From Paraburkholderia atlantica (GTDB taxonomy: Bacteria > Pseudomonadota > Gammaproteobacteria > Burkholderiales > Burkholderiaceae), in NCBI RefSeq assembly GCF_009362785.1, contig NZ_WHNQ01000018.1:1-64000 (forward strand): 64,000 nt of DNA, given 5' to 3'. The notes under the pieces were generated by a model that saw nothing but the letters and a program-made list of their open reading frames with translations, was not told the origin of the DNA and ran no database searches. Made by a program: the position numbers and the translations under genes. The first letter of the stretch is position 1. Every line of letters starts with the position of its first letter. Shown here in pieces: positions 17,595 through 26,512 of the stretch.

Positions 17595-18256
17595 GTGAAC
17601 ACAGCATCTCCTATTTACGAAACACCTCATTGGTTTTGCGACGACTGAGAATGGATGACGTGAACGGCACACCGGCCTGTGGAACACCCTGGCAAGCAAA
17701 GAGGCTTTCTGAAGCCGCACGACTTTGTAGGAGCCACAGGCGCGAACTTCATCGTGGCGCGGGGAGCAGTTCCCACAACGACGCCGGATAGATTTAGGCA
17801 AGCCAATACGACATCAAGATCAGGGGTTGCAAAACTGGGGTGGACATAGATTGCTTTCATGAGCGCGAGATGCTTTCGCCGACTTGAAGGCAATCGTTGC
17901 TGGCCGCGATGAGCGACGTCGCACCCGATGAATCGGGCCTGGCCTCCGCGCTGGCCGAGGCACTCGTGCGGACGCGCACGCATGCGCAAGGTCCCGTGCA
18001 AGAGGAAGCTTTCGGCATTCTCGGCTCTTGATCCGGCTGGACTCTGGTTTCACGAGAAATTATTGTATGATTTCGTATGACAACGGATCGTTTTCAAAGA
18101 GATAGTTCCAGACGAAGTCGATCCATATCGAATAATATTTTGTGAGAAAGTCGAGATCAGGGACCTCTGGAATCCGCTGGCTAGCGTGACTGTCGCGCAT
18201 CGTGCGCCGCTCGGATCTCTGGCCACTGGCTTGACCACGCGCCGAGGAATAAATGA
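17595..18256. other. Intergenic stretch upstream of MarR regulator 1
   Basis: No gene is supported. The right end holds operator copy A and the promoter of the MarR gene. Sequence around 18061-18117 (a TGTATGATTTCG-like block and GATAGTTCCAGACG) resembles the block upstream of operator C (26310-26360), so more than the core palindrome is shared. Confidence 0.5.
18118..18136 (+). promoter_or_regulatory. MarR-type operator, copy A
   Basis: TCGATCCATATCGAATAAT contains the palindrome TCGAT-N4-ATCGA (18118-18131). It lies 120 bp upstream of MarR gene 1 and matches four other copies in the island. Confidence 0.7.
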
Positions 18257-18796
18257 ATGGCCAAGACAAATTCGTCCGCAGTGAAAGCCGCCAAGGCCGC
18301 TCCTTTGCCTGTGGAGGTGCCGGTAGAGCGATCGTCGGATGTGTTTGATGATCGAGGCAGGACCGTTCCATGGATGGCGCGAACGATTCACCGGCTCTAC
18401 GACGCGAAGTCGCAAAAGGTTCTCGATAGGGAAGGGCTCCCAATCGCCTACTGGTACTATCTTCGCGTGTTGGCCGAGCGCGGTGAGGTGAATCAGCTTG
18501 AGCTCAGCAAGCGCGTGGGTATTGCATCAACGACCGCGGTTCCGGCGCTCGACAATCTGGAAAAGCGCGGTCTCGTGCAAAGAGTGCGCGATCCACATGA
18601 CAGGCGAAAGCATCTCATCAAGCTGCAGCCCGAAGGCAAGCGCCTGGTCGACGAATTGCTTCCTGAACTCACGGAAATGATCGCGGCGTCACTCGACGGC
18701 ATTTCGCAAAGAGACATGACGGTGTTCTGGAAGGTCATGCATCAGATCGAAGCGAATCTGTTCCAGATGGCCCAGGGCGACACGGTCGTCGACTGA
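18257..18796 (+). CDS. MarR-family regulator 1
   Basis: A 179-aa winged-helix MarR regulator. Residues about 45-155 contain the MarR core: YYLRVLAERGEVNQLELSKR, the recognition helix ASTTAVPALDNLEKRGLVQR and the wing RDPHDRRKHLIKLQPEGKRL. The N-terminal 25 residues are disordered, and a conserved patch RGRTVPWMARTIHRLYD follows. The C-terminus ends in VVD, as in two paralogues in the island (26513-27055 and 31380-31922). Operator copy A sits upstream, so it is probably autoregulated as a repressor released by an aromatic or acyl-CoA ligand. Downstream lie only IS remnants and, on the other strand, the FAD dehydrogenase gene it may control. Confidence 0.9.
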   Translation: MAKTNSSAVKAAKAAPLPVEVPVERSSDVFDDRGRTVPWMARTIHRLYDAKSQKVLDREGLPIAYWYYLRVLAERGEVNQLELSKRVGIASTTAVPALDNLEKRGLVQRVRDPHDRRKHLIKLQPEGKRLVDELLPELTEMIAASLDGISQRDMTVFWKVMHQIEANLFQMAQGDTVVD

Positions 18797-18917
18797 TTCG
18801 CTCGCTCGCCGAAGCGGTCGGCATCACGGCGGAATGCAACTTCGGCGAGGTTGGGTCCGCCGGGGTCATTCCGATTCCGGAAGAGTTGGCCTACTGCCTG
18901 AAGACACACAGGTTCGA

Positions 18918-19067
18918 TCCTCGAAATTTCTCAATAACCTGATCGAACAGGATCATCGCAACGTCAAGTCGAGGACAAATGTTATCCTCGGCTTCAAACG
19001 TTTCAGGAGCGCAACGATTACGTTGGCTGGCATCGAGTTGATGCGATGCATTCGCAAAGGGCGGTTC
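18918..19067 (+). pseudogene. IS6-family transposase C-terminal remnant
   Basis: Fifty codons match the end of IS6/IS26-type DDE transposases: KFLNNLIEQDHRNVKSRT, then LGFKRFRSATITLAGIELM and IRKGRF. The glutamate of the DDE triad (in NLIEQDHR) is present. The rest of the gene is absent or shifted. It lies between MarR 1 and the dehydrogenase. Confidence 0.7.
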
Positions 19068-19366
19068 ACCTCGCGAGACTCGACCTCAAGAATTCCTCTT
19101 CGCCTGCAATCTGGAATGCGGTCCTGTCAATTAAATAAGACATCCTTACCTATGCAAAATGATCGACCTGTACCGCCTATTTGCACCACATCCGATGATG
19201 GCAAGCACGCTGTTAAAGATGGCTTATTTCGGCGGCGCATACAGTCTGGACGGCGTTTGGCATGGGGAAGACTTGGATTGGCGAGTGCGAGCTAGCGACG
19301 GCCGGGCGAATTGGCCGAACCGGACACGCGGCAACGCGTGCCCAGTTGCGAATTGGTCTTCTTCGA

Positions 19367-21118
19367 TCATGCGAACCCGATATCCTGGACGGACGACGAA
19401 GCGGACACCGAAGTAGAGGCGGCGGTCTGTCGAGGATCTGGCCGCGCCAGCGCCATCGCTGCCAGATATCCGAACGTGATGGCCGGCCCCAGCGTAATTC
19501 CCGCGCCGATGTAGTGGCCGCCGACCGGCGAGTTCATATCGTTGCCACACGCGAAGAGTCCGCGGATCGGGCGGTCGTCCTGGTCCAGCACTTCGCCCCG
19601 AGGCCCCGTGACGAGGCCCCGGCTGGTGCCGAAATCCCCCGGGACCAGCGTGACGGCATAAAACGGGCCCTGGGCGATGGAGCCGAGGCAAGGGTTCGGC
19701 TGGTGCGACGGATCGCCCTTGTAGGTGTTATAGGCCGATGTGCCCTTGCCGAAGTCCTCGTCGACGCCGGTTTGCGCGAAACGATTGTTGCGTTCGACGC
19801 TGCGCGCAAGCGCATTTGCATCGATGCCGAGCCTCGCGGCGAGTTCGGCGAGCGTCCGGCCGCTATGGAGATACCCGGCCTTCTCGTAGCGACGCAGCGA
19901 CATGCCCGGAAGGATCACGCCGATTCCATATTTTTTCACTGCCGCCGCGTCGGCGACGAGAAACGCGGGGATCGCACCCGCGTCGAACATGCCTTGCGTG
20001 AACGCGTGGTACGACGTGGCTTCATTGGTGAACCGGTTGCCGTCTTTGCCCACGGCGATGAAGCCGGGCTTCGGGCGGTCGAGCATGAAGTGCCCCCACA
20101 CCTGGCTGTTGCCTTTTTCATTGCGGTACACCGAAACGGGAACGTAGTAGCCGGTGTCGCGCGCGTTGTGGTCCAGCCGGCCGCCGGCCGAGACGCCGAG
20201 CCGGATGCCGTCGCCGACGTTGGTCGGCAGGCCGAGTCCGACTTCGACGGTCGGTTGACGCGAATGCTCGCGCCGCATCTCGAGGTTGCCGCTGTAGCCG
20301 CCGGTTGCAATGACCACGCCCTGGCGTGCGCATACGCGCATCGAACGGCCATCCCGAATTACTTCGGCGCCGACGACGACGCCGTCTTCGACGATCACGC
20401 GCGTGGCATGTGCGCGCAGCCAGAGCGGGATCTTTTTGTCGAGGATGGTCTTGTACAGACGGGCGATGAGTGCATTGCCACCGACGAGCCGGGTACCGCG
20501 GTGATGGCTCAGGCGGTCGACGCCATAGCGCAGAAAGCGCTTCATCACGTGGCGGAACGACTTCGCCGAACGCGTGAATGACAGGAAGTGATTCAGGTCG
20601 ACGAGGTCGAGCATCATGCCGCCAAATGGCGCAAAGGCCGGCAGCGGTGCACGCAGATCCTTGAAATGCGAGCCGAGCTTGCGGCCGTCGAAATCCAGCG
20701 GCGCGTGCGCGCGTCCGAACATACCCCCGTCCGCTTCCGGATAGTAGTCCGGATAGTCCACCGCGACCACCTCCAGCTCGGAATGGCGCAACAGATAGTC
20801 GAGCGCGACGCGGCCTTGCGAGATATAGCTTTCCTGGAGCGAGCCGCCAACGGTGTCGCCGACCGTGGCGGCAAAATACCGTCGGGCTTTCTCGAACGAG
20901 TCCTTAAAGCCAGCGGCCTGCATCGGAGCGCTATCGACGAACCACATCATGCCGACCGACCACGCCGAAGTCCCGCCGACCTGGTCCGTTTTCTCGAGAA
21001 CGAGCGGTGTAAGTCCTTCGTGATGCGAAACGATCGCGGCCGACATGCCGGCCGCACCCGATCCCATGATGATCACATCGACCTCGATATCCCATCTTTG
21101 CGTGCTGGCCGTACTCAT
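19367..21118 (-). CDS. FAD-dependent 3-ketosteroid-dehydrogenase-like enzyme
   Basis: A 583-aa flavoprotein of the fumarate reductase/3-oxosteroid 1-dehydrogenase superfamily. The N-terminal dinucleotide motif is at residues 19-24 (IIMGSGAAGMSAA), followed by LVLEKTDQVGGTSAWSVG. The second FAD-contact motif is near the C-terminus (GLFACGNDMNSPVGGHYIGA, then GITLGPAITFGYLAA). It should oxidise a saturated ring or enone (dehydrogenation) or reduce a double bond in the cytoplasm. The ATG at 21118 follows AAGGAA; in-frame sequence upstream to 21268 includes the operator and is not coding. Operator copy B lies 75 bp upstream, shared with the divergent decarboxylase-like gene. The true substrate is unknown; a cyclohexenone-type aromatic-derived intermediate is plausible. 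Confidence 0.85.
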   Translation of the reverse strand: MSTASTQRWDIEVDVIIMGSGAAGMSAAIVSHHEGLTPLVLEKTDQVGGTSAWSVGMMWFVDSAPMQAAGFKDSFEKARRYFAATVGDTVGGSLQESYISQGRVALDYLLRHSELEVVAVDYPDYYPEADGGMFGRAHAPLDFDGRKLGSHFKDLRAPLPAFAPFGGMMLDLVDLNHFLSFTRSAKSFRHVMKRFLRYGVDRLSHHRGTRLVGGNALIARLYKTILDKKIPLWLRAHATRVIVEDGVVVGAEVIRDGRSMRVCARQGVVIATGGYSGNLEMRREHSRQPTVEVGLGLPTNVGDGIRLGVSAGGRLDHNARDTGYYVPVSVYRNEKGNSQVWGHFMLDRPKPGFIAVGKDGNRFTNEATSYHAFTQGMFDAGAIPAFLVADAAAVKKYGIGVILPGMSLRRYEKAGYLHSGRTLAELAARLGIDANALARSVERNNRFAQTGVDEDFGKGTSAYNTYKGDPSHQPNPCLGSIAQGPFYAVTLVPGDFGTSRGLVTGPRGEVLDQDDRPIRGLFACGNDMNSPVGGHYIGAGITLGPAITFGYLAAMALARPDPRQTAASTSVSASSSVQDIGFA

Positions 21119-21192
21119 GGCGTTTTTCCTTCCAGGAGTTGCAGGGAAACTGCTTGAAATTGCTATGCCAGATAGTATGATCTCAAATACGA

Positions 21193-21212
21193 TCGATCTA
21201 TATCGAATGATG
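21193..21212 (+). promoter_or_regulatory. MarR-type operator, copy B
   Basis: TCGATCTATATCGAATGATG lies between the divergent FAD dehydrogenase (minus) and decarboxylase-like (plus) genes. Its core palindrome is at 21193-21206. Confidence 0.75.
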
Positions 21213-21333
21213 CGATGGAGAATTGAAGATGTCAAGGAGCAGGGTGTTTCCGAGGTTTTCCCTGCCACGCCGTATTGTTCCGATGTATCCCGCTGCTTCC
21301 CGCCTTGAACTACCGCAGTAATCAGGAGAAAAC

Positions 21334-22326
21334 ATGAGCAAGCTTCAACTATCCGTGGCCGTGGGCAACTATGACCGCATCCGCCCTCTCGTCGACGGCG
21401 AGGTTCAGATCGAGGGCGTGGACCCTGTGTTCATGCTGCAGGATCCCGAAGAAATTTTCTTTCGCGCTTTCCGGCACGCCGACTATGACGTCTGCGAGCT
21501 GTCGCTCAGCAGCTATTCGGTGAAGACCGCTGCGGGCACGTCGCCGTATATCGCCGTGCCGGTCTTTCCGTCGAGGGCCTTTCGGCATACGTCGATCTAC
21601 GTGCGCGCCGATCGGGGAATCGAGCGACCGGAAGATCTCAAGGGAAAGCGCATCGGCGTCCCCGAGTACCAGCTCACCGCCAATGTCTGGGTGCGTCTGT
21701 TCCTTGAGGAAGAGTACGGCGTCAAGGCTTCTGACGTAACCTGGGTGCGCGGCGGCTACGAAGACGCGTCTCGGGTCGAGAAGATCAGGCTGAACCTGCC
21801 GCTGGATGTCAGGCTCGAAAACGCGCCGGAAGGCAAGACGATTTCGGGCCTGCTGGCCGATGGGGATATCGATGCCGTGATTGGTCCGCGTGCGCCGTCC
21901 TGCTTCGACCGGGGACATCCGCAGGTCAAGTACCTGTTCGACGACCCGCACAAAACCGCCGCCGAGTGGTACTCGCGGACCAGACTGTTTCCGATCATGC
22001 ACACGCTCGGTGTGCGCAGGACGCTCGCGGAGCAGCATCCGTGGTTGCCCGGCGCGTTGCTGAAGGCGTTCGAAAAGTCCAAGGCTCTCGCATTGTCCCG
22101 GCTTGGCGACACGTCGGCGACGAAAGTGACGTTGCCGTTCGTCGAGGACCAGCTTCGCGCCGCGCGCAATCTGATGGGAGCGGATTTCTGGCCTTACGGC
22201 TTCGCCAGCAACGAACACGTCGTCAACCGGTTTCTCGAACGGCACCATGCAGAGGGCTTGTCGAGTCGCCGGCTCGAAGCGCGCGATCTGTTCCATCCGG
22301 CCACGCTCGAAAGTTTCGCGATTTGA
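21334..22326 (+). CDS. 4,5-dihydroxyphthalate-decarboxylase-like protein
   Basis: A 330-aa cytoplasmic protein without signal peptide, similar to 4,5-dihydroxyphthalate decarboxylase (Pht5/OphC), a family with a periplasmic-binding-protein-like fold. Supporting segments are LVDGEVQIEGVDPVFM, FRHADYDVCELSLSSYSVK, RPEDLKGKRIGVPEYQLTA and GLLADGDIDAVIGPRAPSCF. Known members decarboxylate 4,5-dihydroxyphthalate to protocatechuate. Database pipelines often call such proteins ABC substrate-binding, but the lack of a signal peptide and of a partner permease supports an enzyme. The ATG at 21334 has AGGAG upstream. It is transcribed away from the FAD dehydrogenase across operator copy B. The actual substrate could be another ortho-hydroxy aromatic acid such as a gallate-type compound. 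Confidence 0.75.
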   Translation: MSKLQLSVAVGNYDRIRPLVDGEVQIEGVDPVFMLQDPEEIFFRAFRHADYDVCELSLSSYSVKTAAGTSPYIAVPVFPSRAFRHTSIYVRADRGIERPEDLKGKRIGVPEYQLTANVWVRLFLEEEYGVKASDVTWVRGGYEDASRVEKIRLNLPLDVRLENAPEGKTISGLLADGDIDAVIGPRAPSCFDRGHPQVKYLFDDPHKTAAEWYSRTRLFPIMHTLGVRRTLAEQHPWLPGALLKAFEKSKALALSRLGDTSATKVTLPFVEDQLRAARNLMGADFWPYGFASNEHVVNRFLERHHAEGLSSRRLEARDLFHPATLESFAI

Positions 22327-22404
22327 CGCCCGCGCCTGCCCGCGTGCCTGCCCGTGCGCGGGCCGGCTCGTTCTCTCCAGAACGTTCCGGTCCGCGCGTG
22401 TGCA

Positions 22405-23247
22405 TCAATACGTCAGCGTGCCGAGGTTAATGCTGCCTGTGCGTTGCCGCGTCGCGACGAGTTTCTCGCTACCGTCCTTGCGGACTCGCAGCTCGATTAG
22501 CGAGGTGGGCGCGGTGAGGCCGGAGAATCGGAAGTCACCGAAGTGGTCGGTCGTCGTCGCGCGAGTTTCGTCACTCGCGGAATCACGCAGCAGGACCTCG
22601 ACATCCGCCAGATTGCGCATCCGTCCGTCGCTCAGGATTTCGCAGACGTTGCCGGCCACCAGATGGCTCAACGCGTCGTCGAGATGCCGGTAGAAGACGC
22701 GCGGCTGAGTGCCGAACTCGGGGTGCAAGACCGAAAGCTGCTCGTCCTTCACGAGTTGCGCGAGTTCACCGGCCGGCACGTTCAGCGCGCGAATCGCTCT
22801 CGTCGGGCAGGCCTGCGCGCAGCGCGGCTCTTTCCATCCGGCGTCGAGCAGGTGCGCATCGAAATTCCAGTTCTGCGGCACCTGTTCCTGCTCGTTCCAT
22901 TCGATCATCCCGTACGGGCAGCTTTTCACCAGATCACGCCTGCCGCGCGATTTCTCCGGGTCGATCACGACGATACCGTCCGCACGCTTGTAGATCGCGC
23001 CGTCCGAAGCTTTCACGCACGGCGCGTTATCGCAATGATTGCATGCCTTCGGAATATATGTGACGTCGACGAGCGCGCCTTCACCCCGCACCTGACGCTC
23101 GACGCGGATCGTGTCGAGTCCATCCGGGGGATGGGGGGCCGAATAGCCCGGGAAGGTATTGCCCGAGTACTCGTCCTTGGTTGCGATGACGCAGTTTCGA
23201 CAGTTGATACAGAGTGAAACGTCGATCAATAGTGCCCAGTTGTTCAT
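22405..23247 (-). CDS. Transhydroxylase-like iron-sulfur small subunit
   Basis: A 280-aa ferredoxin-type subunit of the DMSO-reductase superfamily, closest in plan to the small subunit of pyrogallol-phloroglucinol transhydroxylase. It has Cys groups DVSLCINCRNC (three Cys, with Thr where a fourth Cys is expected), KACNHCDNAPC, KSCPYG and EPRCAQACP, nine in all. The region before AHLLD has NWNFD where the anaerobic enzyme has a CxxC. The C-terminal 80 residues form a Cna-B/transthyretin-like beta domain (TTTDHFGDFRF), also found in the transhydroxylase small subunit. The ATG at 23247 overlaps the large-subunit stop (ATGA), with GGAGAA upstream. It is convergent with the decarboxylase-like gene. 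It probably carries fewer clusters than the classical subunit. Confidence 0.85.
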   Translation of the reverse strand: MNNWALLIDVSLCINCRNCVIATKDEYSGNTFPGYSAPHPPDGLDTIRVERQVRGEGALVDVTYIPKACNHCDNAPCVKASDGAIYKRADGIVVIDPEKSRGRRDLVKSCPYGMIEWNEQEQVPQNWNFDAHLLDAGWKEPRCAQACPTRAIRALNVPAGELAQLVKDEQLSVLHPEFGTQPRVFYRHLDDALSHLVAGNVCEILSDGRMRNLADVEVLLRDSASDETRATTTDHFGDFRFSGLTAPTSLIELRVRKDGSEKLVATRQRTGSINLGTLTY

Positions 23248-26201
23248 GCTGCGTTCTCCCATGCCGAGTCCCATTTCTCCACCTCCACCCAGCAGCTGTT
23301 GGGCATGATTCCGTCCGCGGTCGCCGACATCTTGCGGCCGGGCGTCAGCAGATTCAGACATCCACCACGATCGACGAGGCCGATGGAGGTTTTGATGAGG
23401 TCGAGCTCGGCGCACGATTCGTTGCCGCGCGCAACACCATCCCTGATCAGTTGCGACACATCGAGCGCGCAGATGACCGACGCCTGCGCGTTGTGGACAC
23501 GCACCAGATCGCCCGAGCGCAGCCCGCGTGCCGCCGCATCGGTCACGCTCATGCGCAGGACCCAGTATCGATATCCGCCGACCTCGAGCCGGTGCTCGTT
23601 GATCGTGCTGATATGGCTGTTCTTGCCGTCCGCCTGCGTATGGAAGCTATACACAGGATGGTTGGTGACGAGCTGCAGCGGATAGCGCCGTTTGATCGCA
23701 CTGTCGCGGTTCATATACCGGTTGATGGCCGGACGCGCGGGGTCTGTCATCTCGATGCGGCGCAGACTCGACGGAACGAACTCGAACTTGCCGGACTGCG
23801 TCGGCAGACCCTCGCCGAATTTTGTCGCGTACACACCCGGTAGCGGATTCGCCTCGGGCAGATCCTTCGCGCGGCCTTCAGCAAACCAGCGCATGTCGAC
23901 GGGCGGACGGTCGTCGTCCGCGGGCGGCGGCACGACGTGATAACCCTTCTTCAGGAATTTCTTCCACGTGGTCTGCTTCGGCAGGTCGGTGGAGTTGAAC
24001 ATCCGCTCGCACCACGTCAGTTCCGAGCCGCCGCCTTCCGAGTACATCCCGCCGTAGCCAAGCCGCGTCGCGATGTCCAGAAAGATCTGGTAGTCCGAAC
24101 GTGATTCGCCAAGCGGCTCGATGCATTTGTGCTGCATGATCATCATCCGGTGATTGAGCTGAGTCTGCGCGTGCTGGATGTAGCCGCCGCAGTTGGCCCA
24201 TTCGGAGATGTCGTCGCGTTCGAGCGCCGTGCAGGCCGGCAGGATGATGTCGGCGAACTGCGCTTCGTTCTCCATCCAGACCGACTGGTTGACGACGAAC
24301 TCCAGCGAGGCATGGCGATACGCATCGACGAGCCGGTTCGATCCCGGGACCGTGCCGAACGACGAGGAGCCGTAGCGGTACAGCATGTGCACCGGCGAAT
24401 AGCCCGGACGCGGATACGAGTAGTAACCGAACTGGCCTTCCGTCGAGAAACCCTCCCACAGGTAGCCGTCCGCATGGCCCTCGGTGATGGCTTCGGCGAA
24501 CCGCTGGCGCGGAATCGACTGCTTGACCGGATTGATCGTGATGATGTGGGGCATCCGGCAATAGTTGTGCGCCGCGCTCGCGGTGTAATTCAGGTCGCCC
24601 GAGATGCCGCCCTCGGCGTAACCGGGGAAATAGAAGTTCAAATCCTGAGGCGCGCCGATCTGCAGGTTGCCGAAGTTGATGCCGGGCTTTCCCCAGCCCT
24701 GCATCGCCATCATCATGACGACGTTGCGCGCCCACTGGGCGCCGGTCTCCGTTCGGCATGCACCGCCGAAGCCCGCGCCGAGGCCGCCTGCCGCGAGGTA
24801 GGTCTTCTTCGATGCCCACAACTGGGCAAGGCTGCGCACGTCCTTCGCCGGAATACCGGTTTCGGCTTCCTGCCATTCGGGCGTTTTCGGCGTGCCGTCT
24901 TCTTCGCCGAGCACATAAGCGCGCCACTCGTCGAAGCCGGTCGTTTTCGAGGCCACGTATTGCTTGTCGTACGTTTCGTTCACCATCCATTCGTGCATGA
25001 TGGCGATCGAGAAAGCAGAGTCGGTGCCGGGGCGGATCGGCAGCCACTTGCCGCCCAGCAACTGGGCCGATTGCGTCAGGTACGGGTCGATGTGGACGAA
25101 ATCGATACCGAGCTGCTTCGCCCACAGCCGCCGCTGCGTGCCTTCGAAACCGGCATAGACGCCGTTGGTGGATTCGGGGTCGCTCGACCAGAAGACGATC
25201 GCCTCCGCATGTTCGAGGCAATCCTCGGTCGTTCCGTAAAAGCTCGGTGTGCCGAGACGAAGACTGTTGCCATAGTGATGCATGGCGCCCCAGTACCAGC
25301 CTTCCCAGCTGATCGGACTCATCTCGACGCGCGTGTAGCCGATCAGGTTGCCGAAGCGCTGCATCGCGCTCAGGTAGTAGTTAATGTTGCCCCACTGATG
25401 ATGAGCGCCCGTGGCCATTGCGATCGCGCCGGGCCCATGCTGCTGCTTCATGCGGCTGATCTCGCCCGCGACGATATCGAGCGCTTCATCCCAGCTGATA
25501 CGCTCGTAGCCAGAGATGCCGCGGTTCTGGATATTGCGCGCGCCGTTCGGATCGAAATCGACCCGCTTCATCGGGTAGAGGATGCGCTTGTCGGAGTACA
25601 CCAGCGATTTCAGCGAAAGCGCATGCGGACTCACGGTTGCGCGGCGCGCCGGCGAAAACTGGCGCCCGCGCGCGCTGATGGTCCAGCTGGGCCCGTCTTC
25701 GTCGACGAGGTCGATCGGCGTGGTGCGGACGATCTTGTCGTCCTTCACGAAGACGAACACGGGGCCGCCGTTGGTAAGGGTCACGTAGCGGGTCGTGCCG
25801 TCCTTCATCACGGTGCCCTTGCGCCAGGAAGCCGTCTTCATCGTATTGACCAGCTGGCCAAACCAGACGAGCGCCTCATCGCTGCCACCCTGCGTGATCT
25901 TGAAGTTCTTCAGTGCATCGATAAGGAACGCGTGATCCGTCGTCGGCGCGAGCATCCGGCGCGCGGTGGGCACGTCCATGAAGACCAGCTCCGCGTCTGG
26001 CGCGGCATACGGTCCCCAGCTTCCGGACACGCTGCCGTCCTTGAAATGAAGTTGACGCGCGAGGCTGTTGTCGCGCAGCCGCAGCTGGATCACCCAATGC
26101 CCCGAGGCGAGGTGCTTGCGCATCTGCGCGGACCTGCGTGCCGCCATCCGGAGAACGAATGGCATCAGCCAGAGTATCAGTAGAAGGAGTTGTCGTTGCA
26201 T
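23244..26201 (-). CDS. Transhydroxylase-like molybdopterin large subunit with SCP2 domain
   Basis: A 985-aa molybdopterin oxidoreductase. An N-terminal hydrophobic helix (LLLLILWLMPFVLRM) is followed at about residues 30-125 by an SCP2-like lipid-binding domain (HFKDGSVSGSW, AELVFMDVPTARRML, LIDALKNFKIT). The remaining 850 residues align with the large subunit of pyrogallol-phloroglucinol transhydroxylase: FVKDDKIVRTTPIDL, YERISWDEALDIVA, ISWEGWYWGAMHHYGNS with the likely Mo-ligand Ser, WSSDPESTNGVYAGFE, FPGYAEGGISGDL and DIILPACTALERDDISEWAN. No CxxC cluster motif precedes the core, as in transhydroxylase. The ATG at 26201 is chosen by domain start; the frame extends to 26327. Operator copy C lies upstream and MarR 2 is divergent. 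It probably transfers or adds hydroxyl groups on a polyphenol. Confidence 0.85.
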   Translation of the reverse strand: MQRQLLLLILWLMPFVLRMAARRSAQMRKHLASGHWVIQLRLRDNSLARQLHFKDGSVSGSWGPYAAPDAELVFMDVPTARRMLAPTTDHAFLIDALKNFKITQGGSDEALVWFGQLVNTMKTASWRKGTVMKDGTTRYVTLTNGGPVFVFVKDDKIVRTTPIDLVDEDGPSWTISARGRQFSPARRATVSPHALSLKSLVYSDKRILYPMKRVDFDPNGARNIQNRGISGYERISWDEALDIVAGEISRMKQQHGPGAIAMATGAHHQWGNINYYLSAMQRFGNLIGYTRVEMSPISWEGWYWGAMHHYGNSLRLGTPSFYGTTEDCLEHAEAIVFWSSDPESTNGVYAGFEGTQRRLWAKQLGIDFVHIDPYLTQSAQLLGGKWLPIRPGTDSAFSIAIMHEWMVNETYDKQYVASKTTGFDEWRAYVLGEEDGTPKTPEWQEAETGIPAKDVRSLAQLWASKKTYLAAGGLGAGFGGACRTETGAQWARNVVMMMAMQGWGKPGINFGNLQIGAPQDLNFYFPGYAEGGISGDLNYTASAAHNYCRMPHIITINPVKQSIPRQRFAEAITEGHADGYLWEGFSTEGQFGYYSYPRPGYSPVHMLYRYGSSSFGTVPGSNRLVDAYRHASLEFVVNQSVWMENEAQFADIILPACTALERDDISEWANCGGYIQHAQTQLNHRMMIMQHKCIEPLGESRSDYQIFLDIATRLGYGGMYSEGGGSELTWCERMFNSTDLPKQTTWKKFLKKGYHVVPPPADDDRPPVDMRWFAEGRAKDLPEANPLPGVYATKFGEGLPTQSGKFEFVPSSLRRIEMTDPARPAINRYMNRDSAIKRRYPLQLVTNHPVYSFHTQADGKNSHISTINEHRLEVGGYRYWVLRMSVTDAAARGLRSGDLVRVHNAQASVICALDVSQLIRDGVARGNESCAELDLIKTSIGLVDRGGCLNLLTPGRKMSATADGIMPNSCWVEVEKWDSAWENAA

Positions 26202-26363
26202 GCCAGTCTCGAATCTGAAATTGCTTGTGACGAGCGATATCGCCGCTAGCGGGAGGGAAGGGGAGGCGTCGCCAGCCTGAATTCGCACCTCGTTTCCATG
26301 CCGCGCATGTTGTATGATCTCCATCAAGGCGGATCATCTCCGAAAAGATAATTCCGTTTAAGA

Positions 26364-26383
26364 TCGATTCATATCGAATGATG
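26364..26383 (+). promoter_or_regulatory. MarR-type operator, copy C
   Basis: TCGATTCATATCGAATGATG lies between the transhydroxylase-like operon (minus) and MarR gene 2 (plus). Its core palindrome is at 26364-26377. Confidence 0.75.
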
Positions 26384-26512
26384 TGATTCGGGATTAACAA
26401 AGTCAAGGACGCCAGGGAATGCCCTGGTGCGTTGGCTCGACGATCGTTCCACCCGAGCAACGCGTTGCTCGGGCGACCGGCCGGCCCCCTCTTGAAGTCG
26501 AGGAATGAGCGA

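Noticed and set aside
19262..20581. 439-codon plus-strand frame opposite the FAD dehydrogenase
   Set aside because: No start signal or motif; the opposite strand encodes a full flavoprotein.
21334..22326. Annotation as an ABC transporter binding protein
   Set aside because: There is no signal peptide or partner permease, and the sequence pattern fits the decarboxylase family with the same fold.
24129..26183. 684-codon open frame on the plus strand inside the transhydroxylase gene
   Set aside because: It is antisense to a strongly conserved gene, has Arg/Ala/Val/Asp-rich low-complexity product and no ribosome binding site. High GC codon bias on the true strand opens this frame.
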